Shown: piece after piece, positions 25,034 through 34,587 of the stretch
Layout of the letters: each line of letters begins with the position of its first letter
How positions within the stretch are numbered: position 1 is the stretch's first letter
Assembly: GCA_016699675.1 (NCBI GenBank)
Contig: CP064985.1
Coordinates: 3,100,001-3,164,000 of the forward strand
DNA from: Austwickia sp.
GTDB lineage: Bacteria > Actinomycetota > Actinomycetes > Actinomycetales > Dermatophilaceae
DNA: 64,000 nt
Direction: 5' to 3'
Notes under the pieces: generated by a model
What the model was told of the DNA's origin: nothing
Database searches by the model: none
Seen by the model: the letters and a program-made list of their open reading frames with translations, nothing else
Made by a program: the position numbers and the translations under genes

Positions 25034-26248
25034 ATGCGCAGGATTCGACAGAGCAACAAGCTGAAGCACGTCCGGTACGACGTGCGGGGACCCATCCTCA
25101 CCGAGGCGCAGCGTCTCGAGGCCGAGGGGCACAAGATCCTCAAGCTCAACATCGGCAACCCCGCCCCCTTCGGGTTCGAGGCCCCCGAGTCGATCCTCGC
25201 CGACATGATCCACCACCTGCCCAACGCGCAGGGTTACAGCGACGGCCGGGGCATCTACTCGGCGCGCACGGCGGTGGCGCAGTACTACCAGAGCCGCGGC
25301 CTCAAGGACTGCGCCGTCGAGGACGTCATCATCGGCAACGGCGTCTCCGAGCTCATCACGATGGTGCTGCAGGCGTTCGTCGACGACGGCAACGAGATCC
25401 TCGTGCCGGCGCCGGACTACCCGCTGTGGACCGCCGCGGTCAGCCTGTCCGGCGGCACCCCGGTGCACTACCGCTGCGACGAGGACAACGGCTGGAACCC
25501 CGATCTCGCCGACATCGAGGCCAAGATCACCGAGAACACCTGGGCTCTGGTCATCATCAATCCCAACAACCCCACTGGCGCGGTCTACAGCGAGAAGACC
25601 CTTAAGGGGCTCGTCGACATCGCGCGGCGCCACCAGCTGGTGGTCTTCGCCGACGAGATCTACGAGAAGATCCTGTTCGACGACGCGGTGCATCACCACG
25701 CGGCGACGTACTGCGGGGACGACGTCCTCTGCCTCACCTTCAGCGGCCTGAGCAAGGCCTACCGGGTCTGTGGCTACCGGGCCGGGTGGGTCATGGTCAG
25801 CGGCCCCCAGGAGATCGCCGAGGACTTCCTCGAAGGGCTGGTGCTGCTGGCGAACATGCGCATGTGCGCCAACGTGCCGGCGCAGCACGCGATCCAGACG
25901 GCGCTGGGCGGGTACCAGTCGATCAACGAACTCATCGTGCCGGGCGGGCGCTTCTACGACCAGAGCAAGCTGGCCTGGAAGCTGCTGAACGACATCCCCG
26001 GGGTGTCCTGCGTGCAGCCGCACGGGGCGATGTACTGCTTCCCCCGGCTGGACCCCGAGGTCTACCCGATCGAGGACGACGAGGCGTTCGTGCTCGACCT
26101 GCTGCGCGCGAAGAAGATCCTGGTGACGCACGGGACCGGGTTCAACTGGTTCGAGCCGGACCACTTCCGGCTGGTCACGCTCCCGTCCGAGGACGTCCTC
26201 GCCGAGGCGATCGGGCGGATCGGCGACTTCCTGGCGACCCGCCGCTGA
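25034..26248 (+). CDS. alaA: PLP-dependent aminotransferase (AlaA-like)
   Basis: A 404-residue fold-type I aminotransferase close to AlaA-type alanine transaminases, exchanging pyruvate/glutamate with alanine/2-oxoglutarate. It starts MRRIRQSNKLKHVRYDVRGP, typical of that subgroup. It has INPNNPTGAVYS, the PLP lysine K241 (SGLSKAYR) and GYRAGW. The substrate assignment rests on overall resemblance. Confidence 0.85.
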   Translation: MRRIRQSNKLKHVRYDVRGPILTEAQRLEAEGHKILKLNIGNPAPFGFEAPESILADMIHHLPNAQGYSDGRGIYSARTAVAQYYQSRGLKDCAVEDVIIGNGVSELITMVLQAFVDDGNEILVPAPDYPLWTAAVSLSGGTPVHYRCDEDNGWNPDLADIEAKITENTWALVIINPNNPTGAVYSEKTLKGLVDIARRHQLVVFADEIYEKILFDDAVHHHAATYCGDDVLCLTFSGLSKAYRVCGYRAGWVMVSGPQEIAEDFLEGLVLLANMRMCANVPAQHAIQTALGGYQSINELIVPGGRFYDQSKLAWKLLNDIPGVSCVQPHGAMYCFPRLDPEVYPIEDDEAFVLDLLRAKKILVTHGTGFNWFEPDHFRLVTLPSEDVLAEAIGRIGDFLATRR

Positions 26249-26285
26249 CTCCTCGATTCCTGAGCGTCGAGTGCCCGCCACCCCG

Positions 26286-26356
26286 ACTGGCGCTCCATTT
26301 CCCCCACTGGCGCCCTCCTTGAAGTGGGGCGTCAGTAGGGGAAAGAGGGCGCCAGT
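26286..26356. terminator. Long imperfect hairpin between convergent genes
   Basis: Arms 26286-26316 and 26326-26356 pair over 31 positions with about four mismatches and three G-T pairs. The ACTGGCG word also recurs within the 5' arm. It lies between the aminotransferase and hisN stops and probably terminates from the alaA side. The following 26357-26480 holds purine-rich direct repeats (GGGAGGGGACACGCGGGCCA twice) and no gene. Confidence 0.6.
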
Positions 26357-26483
26357 GCGGGAGGGGACACGCGGGCCAGCGGGAGAGTGGGCCAGATGGC
26401 GAGCGGGCAAGCGGGAGGGGACACGCGGGCCAGGGGGAGCGGGCCAGCGGGGCAGAGGGCTTGCCCGCGCGGGACGGGACGGA

Positions 26484-27275
26484 TTATTCGGCCGGGGGCG
26501 CCAGGCGGGACAACACCTCGTCGTGCAGCAGGCCGTTCGTGGCGACGGCGCCGGGCCCCCACGGGCCGGGGCGGCCGTCCAGCGACGTGAACGACCCACC
26601 GGCCTCGGTGACGATCGGGACGAGCGCGGCCATGTCGTACAGCGCGAGCTCCGGCTCGCAGGCCACGTCCACGGCGCCGTCCGCGACGAGCATGTAGGAC
26701 CAGAAGTCGCCGTACGCCCGCGTCCGCCAGCACGACTCCAGCAGGTCGAGGAACCCGGGGCCGCGGCCCGCCTCGCGCCAGCCGTCGAGGCTGGAGTACG
26801 ACAGCGACGCGTCGCCGAGGTCGCGCACCGCGCTGACCCGCAGCGGGGTGGAACTGGCCAGGCTGCGGCCGGTCCGCGCGCCGGTGCCCTTCGCGGCCCA
26901 CCAGCGCCGGGTCAGGGAGGGCGCGGCCACGAGGCCCACGACCGGGTCGTCGCCATCGATGAGCCCGATCAGGGTGGCCCAGACGGGCACGCCGCGCACG
27001 AAGTTCTTCGTCCCGTCGATGGGATCGATGACCCAGCGGCGCGGGGAGTGGCCGGTCTCCGGGAACTCTTCGCCGACGACGCCGTCCCGGGGGCGGGTCC
27101 GGCCGAGCTGGCTGCGCAGCAGCTCCTCGACGGTGCGATCGGCGTCGCTGACCGGGGTGAGATCGGGCTTGGTCTCGACGTGCAGGTCGACGGCCCGGAA
27201 GCGCTCCATCGTCACCCGCTCGGCGGCGTCCGCGAGGACGTGGGCGAGGCGGAGGTCGTCGTCGTACGTCGGCAT
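26484..27275 (-). CDS. hisN: Histidinol-phosphatase, inositol monophosphatase family
   Basis: A 263-residue Mg-dependent phosphatase of the IMPase fold, the actinobacterial type of histidinol-phosphatase (histidine synthesis). Motifs: VSDADRTVEE, GEEFPETG, WVIDPIDGTKNFVRGVPVW and ALYDMAALVPIVTEAGG. Start at MPTYDDDL; three extra codons upstream are possible. No other his gene is adjacent, so inositol-monophosphatase activity cannot be excluded. Confidence 0.82.
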   Translation of the reverse strand: MPTYDDDLRLAHVLADAAERVTMERFRAVDLHVETKPDLTPVSDADRTVEELLRSQLGRTRPRDGVVGEEFPETGHSPRRWVIDPIDGTKNFVRGVPVWATLIGLIDGDDPVVGLVAAPSLTRRWWAAKGTGARTGRSLASSTPLRVSAVRDLGDASLSYSSLDGWREAGRGPGFLDLLESCWRTRAYGDFWSYMLVADGAVDVACEPELALYDMAALVPIVTEAGGSFTSLDGRPGPWGPGAVATNGLLHDEVLSRLAPPAE

Positions 27276-27408
27276 GGCGACCAACGTATCCCGAATCGCC
27301 GGGCCACCCCCGGTCCGACCAGGCGCGCCTGCTCACGCGGCCGAATTCGCCGCCGACCAGCCGCGCGTCAAAACCCCCCGCAGGCCCCGGGCCCGCGACG
27401 ATGGGGGA

Positions 27409-27933
27409 GTGCTGACCACGATCCTCGGGCTGCCCACCCACCCGCTCCTCGTCCACGGCGTCGTCGTCCTCCTGCCGCTGCTCGCGCTCGGCACCGGGTT
27501 GCTGTCCTGGCGCCCCGCCTGGTGGTCGCGGCTGGCGATCCCGGTGGCCGCGGCGAACCTCGTCGTCTTCGCCCTGACCTTCCTTGCCAAGGAGAGCGGC
27601 GAACGCCTGGAGCACCAGGTCCCCAAGACCGCCGCCGTGCACGAACACGCCGAGGTCGGCGACCTGCTCCCGGCCCTCGCGGGCCTGTTGCTCGTGTGCG
27701 CCCTCGTCCCGGCGTACCTCGCCTGGCGCGCCCGCCGCGGCACGCCGGGCCGCGACTCCGTCAGTTATGAGCCGGGACGAGACGGTACGCCGCAGCCCCA
27801 CCGGGCTCCCCGCGCCCTGGTCCTGGCGACCTCCATCGTGACGACCCTCGTCGCGTTGGGCGTCCTCTACCTCACCTTCCGGGTCGGCCACACCGGCGCC
27901 GAGGCCGTCTGGGGCGACCTCGCCACGCGGTAG
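27409..27933 (+). CDS. DUF2231 membrane protein
   Basis: A 174-residue protein with four predicted transmembrane helices. THPLLVHGVVVLLPLLALG near the start is the DUF2231 signature (conserved HP and H). A polar loop of about 35 residues lies between helices 3 and 4. The GTG start has GGGGGA directly before it, too close for a normal site, so a leaderless or upstream start is possible. Function is unknown. Confidence 0.75.
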   Translation: MLTTILGLPTHPLLVHGVVVLLPLLALGTGLLSWRPAWWSRLAIPVAAANLVVFALTFLAKESGERLEHQVPKTAAVHEHAEVGDLLPALAGLLLVCALVPAYLAWRARRGTPGRDSVSYEPGRDGTPQPHRAPRALVLATSIVTTLVALGVLYLTFRVGHTGAEAVWGDLATR

Positions 27934-28046
27934 CGGCACGGCCCCCTGAACTGGCGCGGCGGGCGGTCGGCACTAGGCTGTTCGCACCTTCGGACGTACG
28001 TCCCACGACGAGGTGGGCGGGGCAGCCGGAGCCTCAGGAGGCGAAC

Positions 28047-30665
28047 GTGGTCACCAGCGACGGCGGGGCTCGAATCGAGCTCAGCGCCCCACTCACCGGG
28101 GTGATGGTCCCCATCGAGGTCATTCCCGATCCGGTGTTCGCTCGAAAGATGGTGGGCGAGGGCTTCTCGATCGACCCCTTGAGCCACGAGCTGTTGGCCC
28201 CGATCGCCGGCGAGGTAGCGGACCTGCAGCCCTCCGGGCATGCGGTGACGATCCGCTCGGCGGATGGTCTCGAGGTGCTCCTGCACATCGGGCTCGACAC
28301 GGTCAAGATGGCCGGCGCCGGCTTCACCCCCAAGGTGAAGGTCGGCCAGCAGGTCGGCGTCGGTGACGTGCTGGTCGACTTCGACCTCGACATGGTCGCC
28401 GCCCAGGCCAAGAGCCTGCTCACGCAGGTTGTCGTGGCGAACTCGGAGATGATCGCGAGCCTGACCCCCCGCAAGGGGATCGTCACGGCCGGTCAGGACG
28501 TGGCCGCGGAGGTGGTCCTCGCGGCGCCGAGCGGGGACGGTACGACGGGTGCGGTGGGCGGCGCGGCCGGCCGCACCGTCACGTCGGAGGCGTTGCTGAT
28601 CCCCAACCCGACTGGCCTGCACGCCCGGCCGACCGCGACGCTGGCGAACCTCGCCAAGTCGTTCTCCTCGGACATCAAGCTGCGGCGCGGCGACGACGCC
28701 GCCAACGCCAAGAGCATCATGGCGGTCATGGCGATGGCCGTGGCCCGCGGCGACAAGGTCACGATCAGCGCCCACGGGGCGGACGCCGAGGAGGCCGTCG
28801 CCCGGATCGTCGACGCCATCAAGTCCGGGCTGGGCGAGGAATGCCCGCCGATCGGCACCGACGACACCGGACCCGTCCCGGCCGTCCCCGCGCCCGACGC
28901 GCCGGCAGCCGGCCTGGCGGGGCAGAGGACCCCCGCGGAGCCCGCCCGGCCCCGCTCCGGCGACCCCAACCTGCTGCTCGGGGTCTCCGCGTCGCCCGGC
29001 CTCGGCATCGGCACCGTCGTCCAGGTCCGCCACGACGACATCACCGTCGCCGAGTTCGGCGAAGACCACCACACCGAGCGCCGCAAGCTCAACGCCGCCC
29101 TGGACCGGGCCCTGCTCGACCTCTCGGCGCTGCAGCGCCGGCTGGAGGGCGACGCCGACCCCGACAAGGCCGCCATCTTCGGCGCGCACCAGGAGATCCT
29201 CGCCGACCCGGACCTGCTCGACCTGGCCGTCAGCCAGATCGACAAGGGCAAGAGCGCCCCGTACGCCTGGCGCGGCGCCGTCGACACCTACGCCCAGCGC
29301 CTCGCCGGGCTCGCCAACGAGGTGCTCGCCGGCCGCGCCGCGGACGTCCGCGACGTCGGCCACCGCGTGCTGGAGGAGCTGACGGGGCAACGCAGCGAGA
29401 AGCCCCAGCTCCCGGACCAGGCGATTCTCATCGCCGAGGACCTGACCCCCTCCGACACCGCGCAGCTCGACCGCACCAAGGTCGTCGGCTTCGCCACCAC
29501 CAACGGCGGCGCCTCCAGCCACGTCGCGATCATCGCGCGGTCGCTCGACATCCCCGCCGTCGCGGGCATCGAGGGCCGGGCCCTGGCGATCCCCGACGGC
29601 GCCAAGGTCGTCCTCGACGGCACCAAGGGTTCGCTGCAGACCAACGTCTCCGATGAGGCCATCGCCGCGATCCAGGAGCGGCAGCAGCGGGACGCCGAAC
29701 GCAAGGCCCGCGACGAGGCGCACAAGGACGAGCCGGCGGTCACCACGGACGGCCACCGGGTGACGGTCGCCGCGAACATCGGCGGCGTCGAGGACGCCCG
29801 CGACGCGATGACCCGCGGCGCGGAGGGCGTCGGCCTGCTGCGCAGCGAGTTCGTCTTCCTCTCCCGGGCGAGCGCCCCGGACGAGGCGGAGCAGGCCAGG
29901 CTGTACGCCGAGTGCGCGGCCGCGCTGCGCCCCGGGCAGCCGCTGGTCATCCGGACGCTGGACGTCGGCGGGGACAAGCCGCTGCCGTACCTGCCGCTGC
30001 CCGCCGAGGAGAACCCCTTCCTCGGGATGCGTGGCGTGCGGGTCGGCCTGGAGCGGCCCGAGGTGCTGCGGACCCAGTGCCGCGCCATCCTGGCCGCCGC
30101 CGATGCCGGCGCCGAGCTGCATGTGATGTTCCCGATGATCGCCACGATCGACGACTGGCGGGCGGCCAAGAAGATCTGGGACGAGGAGCGGGCGGCGGTC
30201 GGCAGCACCGCCGACGTGTCCGTGGGCATCATGATGGAGGTCCCCTCCGTCGCCGTCATGGCCTGGCAGTTCGCCGCCGAGGAGGGCTGCGACTTCTTCA
30301 GCGTCGGGACCAACGACCTCACGTCGTACGCGCTCGCGATGGACCGCGGTCACCCCAAGCTGGCCGCGCAGGTCGACCCCTGCAGCCCCGCGGTGCTCAC
30401 GCTGATCGCGACCGCCGCCAAGGCCCTGCACGAGAAGGGCAAGTGGCTCGGCGTCTGCGGCGGCATCGCCTCCGACCCCCAGGCCGTGCCCATCCTCGTC
30501 GGGCTCGGCGTCGACGAGCTGAGCTGCTCCATCCCGGCGATCCCGGCGGTCAAGGCGAAGGTGCGGGCCTACTCGATGGCCGACTGCAAGAGCCTCGCCG
30601 CACGCGCCGTACGCTGCGGCACCCCCGCCGAGGTCCGCGCGCTCGTCGCGACCGACGACGACTGA
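28047..30665 (+). CDS. PTS multiphosphoryl transfer protein (EIIA-HPr-EI fusion)
   Basis: An 872-residue fusion that passes phosphate from PEP to a sugar permease. Domain order: Crr-type EIIA (about 10-150, H80 in LLHIGLDT), HPr (about 180-265, H192 in GLHARPT), an Ala/Pro linker, then enzyme I (about 310-860, H492 in GGASSHVAIIA) with the C-terminal PEP-binding barrel. The GTG start follows AGGAGG by five bases. It is the first gene of a two-gene operon with the EIIBC, together forming a complete sugar PTS. Confidence 0.93.
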   Translation: MVTSDGGARIELSAPLTGVMVPIEVIPDPVFARKMVGEGFSIDPLSHELLAPIAGEVADLQPSGHAVTIRSADGLEVLLHIGLDTVKMAGAGFTPKVKVGQQVGVGDVLVDFDLDMVAAQAKSLLTQVVVANSEMIASLTPRKGIVTAGQDVAAEVVLAAPSGDGTTGAVGGAAGRTVTSEALLIPNPTGLHARPTATLANLAKSFSSDIKLRRGDDAANAKSIMAVMAMAVARGDKVTISAHGADAEEAVARIVDAIKSGLGEECPPIGTDDTGPVPAVPAPDAPAAGLAGQRTPAEPARPRSGDPNLLLGVSASPGLGIGTVVQVRHDDITVAEFGEDHHTERRKLNAALDRALLDLSALQRRLEGDADPDKAAIFGAHQEILADPDLLDLAVSQIDKGKSAPYAWRGAVDTYAQRLAGLANEVLAGRAADVRDVGHRVLEELTGQRSEKPQLPDQAILIAEDLTPSDTAQLDRTKVVGFATTNGGASSHVAIIARSLDIPAVAGIEGRALAIPDGAKVVLDGTKGSLQTNVSDEAIAAIQERQQRDAERKARDEAHKDEPAVTTDGHRVTVAANIGGVEDARDAMTRGAEGVGLLRSEFVFLSRASAPDEAEQARLYAECAAALRPGQPLVIRTLDVGGDKPLPYLPLPAEENPFLGMRGVRVGLERPEVLRTQCRAILAAADAGAELHVMFPMIATIDDWRAAKKIWDEERAAVGSTADVSVGIMMEVPSVAVMAWQFAAEEGCDFFSVGTNDLTSYALAMDRGHPKLAAQVDPCSPAVLTLIATAAKALHEKGKWLGVCGGIASDPQAVPILVGLGVDELSCSIPAIPAVKAKVRAYSMADCKSLAARAVRCGTPAEVRALVATDDD

Positions 30666-30698
30666 CCCCCACCGACCTGCGAACCCCAAGGACACCCC

Positions 30699-32516
30699 AT
30701 GTCGAACACCGCGAGTGAGATCGTCAAGGCCGTCGGTGGGCCCGGCAACATCGTGAGCCTGACCCACTGCGCCACCCGGCTCCGCTTCCAACTCAACGAC
30801 GCCTCCGGGATCAAGACCGACCAGGTCGAGGCCATTCCCGGCGTGATGGGCGCGGTGCCGCAGGCCGGCAACCGCTACCAGATCATCATGGGCGGCGCCG
30901 TGCAGAACGCGTACAACGAGATCCAGGCCCTGCCCGAGATGGCCGGCGGCGGGGGAGCCTCCGCCGATGATGTCAAGGCCGCCGCCCGGGCTGCCGGCCC
31001 GCGCGGCAGGTTCTCCTGGCTGGACAGCTTCTTCGAGTTCCTGTCCGATTCGTTCCGGCCGATCCTCGGGGCGCTCCTCGGCGCATCGCTGTTCATCACG
31101 TTCATGTCGCTCATGAGCACGCTCGGGATCATCGGAAACTGGGCCGACCCGCGCACTCAGCTCCCGGTGAGTTGGCAGTTCGTCAATCTCATGTGGCAGA
31201 CCGTGTTCGTCTTCCTGCCGCTGATGGTGGCTTACAACGCCAGTAAGAAGCTCAACGCCGACCCCTGGGTCGGGTTCGCGATCATGGCCATCGTCATGCT
31301 GCCCGGGTTCGCGGGCCTGAAATCGGCCGCCGAGCAGATGACCGTCGCCGGCAGCCACGTCGACGTCGTGCGAATCTTCGGGCTGCCGCTGACCATCTTC
31401 AACTACGGCTCGCAGGTATTTCCCCCGCTGCTCATGGCCGCGGTGCTCGGACCGCTCTACAAGCTGCTGAAGAAGATCATCCCGGCCAACCTGCAGCTGA
31501 TCTTCGTCCCCTTCCTGGCCATGCTGATCATGCTGCCGCTGACGGCGTTCCTCATCGGCCCGATCGGTGTGTACGCCGGCGCAGGTCTGGCGAACGTGCT
31601 CAAGGCGGTCAACGACTTCTCGCCGTTCATTTTCGCCGTGGTGGTGCCGCTCGCCTACCCGTTCATGGTCCCGCTGGGCCTGCACTGGCCGATCAACGCG
31701 ATCATGCTGCTCAACATCCAGACCCTCGGCTACGACTACATCCAGGGTCCGATGGGCGCGTGGAACTTCGCCTGTTTCGGTGCGACCGCGGGCGTCCTTA
31801 TCCTGGCCGCCCGGGACAAGGACATCCAGATGCGCCAAACCGCGACCGGCGCCCTCGCCGCAGGCCTCCTCGGCGGCATCTCCGAGCCCTCGCTCTACGG
31901 CATCCACCTACGGTTCAAGAAGATCTACCCGCGGCTGCTGGCGGGCTGCCTCGTCGGCGGCCTGATCATCGGATTCGGCGGCGGCCTGAGGACCAGCGCG
32001 TTCGTGTTCAGCTCGCTGTTGACCATCCCGGCCTTCAGCAACATCCCGCTGTATCTCATCGCGATCACGGCGGCGTTCGTCACCTCGATGCTGCTGGTGC
32101 TCTTCTTCGACTACCGGACCGATGAGCAGAAGGCCGCGCACAAGGCCGACCTCGGCACCGACGCCCCCGAGACCACGGTCGTCGTGGTCGGCGACGCCGA
32201 GGCGAAGCAGGCCCAGCAGTGGCTGGACGCGGCCGGCGGCCCCGACAACGTGGTGGCCGCCGACCTCGTCGCCGCCACCCGGGTGCGTCTGCAGGTCCGC
32301 GACTCCGCCCGGGTCGACACCGCCGCGCTCAAGGCCGCCGGGCTCCCCGGCGCCGTGCAGGTGGCGCCCGACGTCTGGCACCTGGTCGCCGGCCTGTCGG
32401 CCGACCAGCACGCCACGACCATGCGTCGCATCCTCGCCAGCGTGCCGGCCGCTCAGGCGGCGGGCACCGGGAGCACCGCGGATGCGGTCCGGCACGAGGT
32501 CGGGGCGGGCGTCTAG
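30699..32516 (+). CDS. PTS EIIBC permease with an extra degenerate EIIB-like tail
   Basis: A 605-residue permease of the glucose/beta-glucoside superfamily. Residues 1-80 are EIIB with the phosphocysteine C24 (THCATRLRF). About 105-480 are the multi-helix EIIC. Residues about 500-590 repeat the EIIB pattern (AAGGPDNVVAADL, then AATRVRLQV, ending PDVWHLVAG), but alanine 525 stands where the cysteine should be. The tail may be regulatory. The sugar is not determined; the IIC resembles the beta-glucoside/sucrose/trehalose branch. Confidence 0.88.
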   Translation: MSNTASEIVKAVGGPGNIVSLTHCATRLRFQLNDASGIKTDQVEAIPGVMGAVPQAGNRYQIIMGGAVQNAYNEIQALPEMAGGGGASADDVKAAARAAGPRGRFSWLDSFFEFLSDSFRPILGALLGASLFITFMSLMSTLGIIGNWADPRTQLPVSWQFVNLMWQTVFVFLPLMVAYNASKKLNADPWVGFAIMAIVMLPGFAGLKSAAEQMTVAGSHVDVVRIFGLPLTIFNYGSQVFPPLLMAAVLGPLYKLLKKIIPANLQLIFVPFLAMLIMLPLTAFLIGPIGVYAGAGLANVLKAVNDFSPFIFAVVVPLAYPFMVPLGLHWPINAIMLLNIQTLGYDYIQGPMGAWNFACFGATAGVLILAARDKDIQMRQTATGALAAGLLGGISEPSLYGIHLRFKKIYPRLLAGCLVGGLIIGFGGGLRTSAFVFSSLLTIPAFSNIPLYLIAITAAFVTSMLLVLFFDYRTDEQKAAHKADLGTDAPETTVVVVGDAEAKQAQQWLDAAGGPDNVVAADLVAATRVRLQVRDSARVDTAALKAAGLPGAVQVAPDVWHLVAGLSADQHATTMRRILASVPAAQAAGTGSTADAVRHEVGAGV

Positions 32517-32533
32517 GCTCGCCCGACCGACAC

Positions 32534-32570
32534 GAGTGAAGCCCGCCCCCTGCGGGGGCGGGCTTCACTC
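32534..32570. terminator. Perfect 17-bp terminator hairpin after EIIBC
   Basis: Arms 32534-32550 and 32554-32570 pair completely around a TGC loop. It starts 18 bases after the EIIBC stop and serves the PTS operon; it may also act on convergent ppk2. Confidence 0.88.
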
Positions 32571-32598
32571 ACGGGCGGGCGTGGCCCCAGCGAGTCAC

Positions 32599-32730
32599 CG
32601 CTCGGCCCACCCTTCGCTGCGTCCTTCGTCAGTCCTCGGGCCCCCTGCGAGGACTTCCTCGGACTCCGCTCCGGGCGGGTCCTCGCTGCGCTCGGCCCAC
32701 CCTTCGCTGCGTCCTTCGTCAGTCCTCGGG
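32599..32730. repeat. 42-bp direct repeat including the ppk2 stop codon
   Basis: 32599-32640 and 32689-32730 are identical over 42 bp at a 90-bp offset. The right copy contains the last codons and stop of ppk2. The left copy lies in the intergenic region. Between them GCGAGGA...TCCTCGC forms a further inverted repeat. This looks like a tandem duplication of the gene end. Confidence 0.88.
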
Positions 32731-33606
32731 GTCGACGTAGCTGACGCGGCCCTTGTCGGCCTTCCCGTTCTTCATGATGTCCGCCGCGTGGTCGTGGACC
32801 TCCAGCTGCAGGCTCCGATCGGTCCGCCGGTAACCGGTCGACGGCGGCCGCTTGGGCATCTTCAACTCGGGCCGATCCACGTGCTCGTACGGCACCGACG
32901 CCAGCAGGTCGGCGATCATGTTCAGCCGCGCCCGCTTCTTGTCCTCGGACTCCACCACCCGCCACCGGGCATCGGTGATGTCGGTGTGCACGAACATCTC
33001 GTCCTTGGCCCGGCTGTAGTCCTCCCAGCGGGTCAACGACTCCAGGTCGGTGGGGGAGAGCTTCCAGCGCCGCATCGGGTCGGTGAGCCGGGACTTGAAG
33101 CGGCGCTCCTGCTCGGCGTCGGAGACGCTGAACCAGTACTTGCGCAGCATGATCCCGTCCTCGATGAGCATCCGCTCGAAGATCGGGCACTGCCGCAGGA
33201 AACGCCGGTGCTCCTCCGTCGTGCAATAGCCCATGACCCGCTCGACGCCGGCCCGGTTGTACCAGGACCGGTCGAACAGCCGGATCTCCCCGGCGGCCGG
33301 CAGGTGCTCGACGTACCGCTGGAAGTACCACTGCGTCCGCTGCCGCTCCGTCGGCGCGGGCAGCGCGACGACCTGCGCGATGCGGGGGTTCAGGTATTCG
33401 GTGACCCGCTTGATCGCCCCGCCCTTGCCCGCGGCGTCGCGGCCCTCGAAGATCACGACGAGCCGCTGCCCGGTCGTGCGGACCCACTCCTGCATCTCGA
33501 CCAGCTGCTCCTGCAGGTGCAGCAGCTCGGCCTCGTAGAGGTCCTTGTCCATCTTCTTCGGCTTCGGGCGGGAGTCCTCGCTCGAACCGTTGCCGTTCTT
33601 CGCCAT
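32719..33606 (-). CDS. ppk2: Polyphosphate kinase 2
   Basis: A 295-residue PPK2 that transfers phosphate between polyphosphate and nucleoside di- or monophosphates. Walker A FEGRDAAGKGGAIKR and the lid/Walker B region LFDRSWYNRAGVE are intact. Single-domain length fits class I. The C-terminal extension ends in KADKGRVSYVDPED, within the duplicated 42 bp. The start is ATG at 33606. It is transcribed alone, convergent with the PTS operon. Confidence 0.92.
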   Translation of the reverse strand: MAKNGNGSSEDSRPKPKKMDKDLYEAELLHLQEQLVEMQEWVRTTGQRLVVIFEGRDAAGKGGAIKRVTEYLNPRIAQVVALPAPTERQRTQWYFQRYVEHLPAAGEIRLFDRSWYNRAGVERVMGYCTTEEHRRFLRQCPIFERMLIEDGIMLRKYWFSVSDAEQERRFKSRLTDPMRRWKLSPTDLESLTRWEDYSRAKDEMFVHTDITDARWRVVESEDKKRARLNMIADLLASVPYEHVDRPELKMPKRPPSTGYRRTDRSLQLEVHDHAADIMKNGKADKGRVSYVDPED

Positions 33607-33660
33607 CTCCCCAGGTTAGTGGCCCGCAGCCAGCGGCGCGACGGCTGGCTCGCGCGCGGC

Positions 33661-34587
33661 TCAGCGGCGGCCTTCGGGGCGCGCTGCGGACCGCCGGGCC
33701 AGCGCCTCCAGCACGATCGCGGCGCCGTACTCGTCGTTGCTCGGCACCACCACGTCGGCGTGGGCGCGGGCGGCCTCGCGGGCGTTCGCAGGCACGACCG
33801 CCAGCCCGGCGAGCGCCAACATGGCGGCGTCGTTGGGGCCGTCGCCCATCGCGAGAAGCCCGTACGTTGGGAGCCCGCGCTCGCTCGCAAGATCGGCCAG
33901 CGCCACGGCCTTGTCCACCCCGGCGCCGTTGATCTCCAGGAACGTGGGATTCGAGGTCTGCGCTGACTGCCCGGGCGGCAGATCGGCCCGCAGCGCCTCG
34001 ACGGCGGCCATGCGCCCCTCGGGGGCCATGACGAGGATCTTGTCCGGCGCAGGGAGCGCCCCGGCGTCGGCACCGATCGGCTCCGCCGGCCGCGCGCTTG
34101 GATCCTGCGTCATCGCCGACGCCGCCACGACGGTCGGCTCGACCCCGACGACGCGGATCTCCGCCTCGATCGTCGCGTCGGGCTGGGCGACGTACCAGTC
34201 GTCGCCCGCATACCACCCCACCGCAAGGCCCGCCGCCAGCGCGGACCGGGCGAACGCCCGCGCGCCTGCGAGGGGGGCCGGCCGGTGCGCCAGCGGGACC
34301 AAGGCACCGGCGCCGTCCCGGGTACCGACGAACGCTCCACCCGCCGCGACGAACGGGACGCCCGGCTCATCGAGGCCCAGAGTCGCGAGCACGGGTCGCA
34401 GCGCCGACGCGCCTCGGGAGCTGGCCAGCACGATCTCGACGCCGGCCGCGCGGGCCCCGGCAACAGCCGCCACCAGCCGGTCGGTGACCCGGTGATCGCT
34501 GGTCAGCAGCGTGCCGTCGACGTCGAATGCGGCCAGCGCGACGCCGTGCCGCGCGATGGCCTCCGCAAGCCCGGTCGGGCCGGTCAC
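33661..34587 (-). CDS. HAD-superfamily (Cof-type) phosphatase
   Basis: A 308-residue HAD phosphatase with motif I AAFDVDGTLL, the Cof-type C2 cap, the conserved NPTFLEINGAGVDKAVAL and motif IV MGDGPNDAAML. It probably dephosphorylates a small sugar phosphate or cofactor. The GTG at 34587 overlaps the rsgA stop by four bases (GTGA), placing it third in the aroA-rsgA operon. Because of the rsgA frameshift its frame is joined to upstream rsgA in a naive translation. Confidence 0.82.
   Translation of the reverse strand: MTGPTGLAEAIARHGVALAAFDVDGTLLTSDHRVTDRLVAAVAGARAAGVEIVLASSRGASALRPVLATLGLDEPGVPFVAAGGAFVGTRDGAGALVPLAHRPAPLAGARAFARSALAAGLAVGWYAGDDWYVAQPDATIEAEIRVVGVEPTVVAASAMTQDPSARPAEPIGADAGALPAPDKILVMAPEGRMAAVEALRADLPPGQSAQTSNPTFLEINGAGVDKAVALADLASERGLPTYGLLAMGDGPNDAAMLALAGLAVVPANAREAARAHADVVVPSNDEYGAAIVLEALARRSAARPEGRR

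Noticed and set aside
27867..31907. 1346-codon open frame on the minus strand opposite the PTS genes
   Set aside because: It mirrors the third-position GC bias of the fused EIIA-HPr-EI and EIIBC genes; the residues are Asp/Gly/Val/Arg-rich without any domain.
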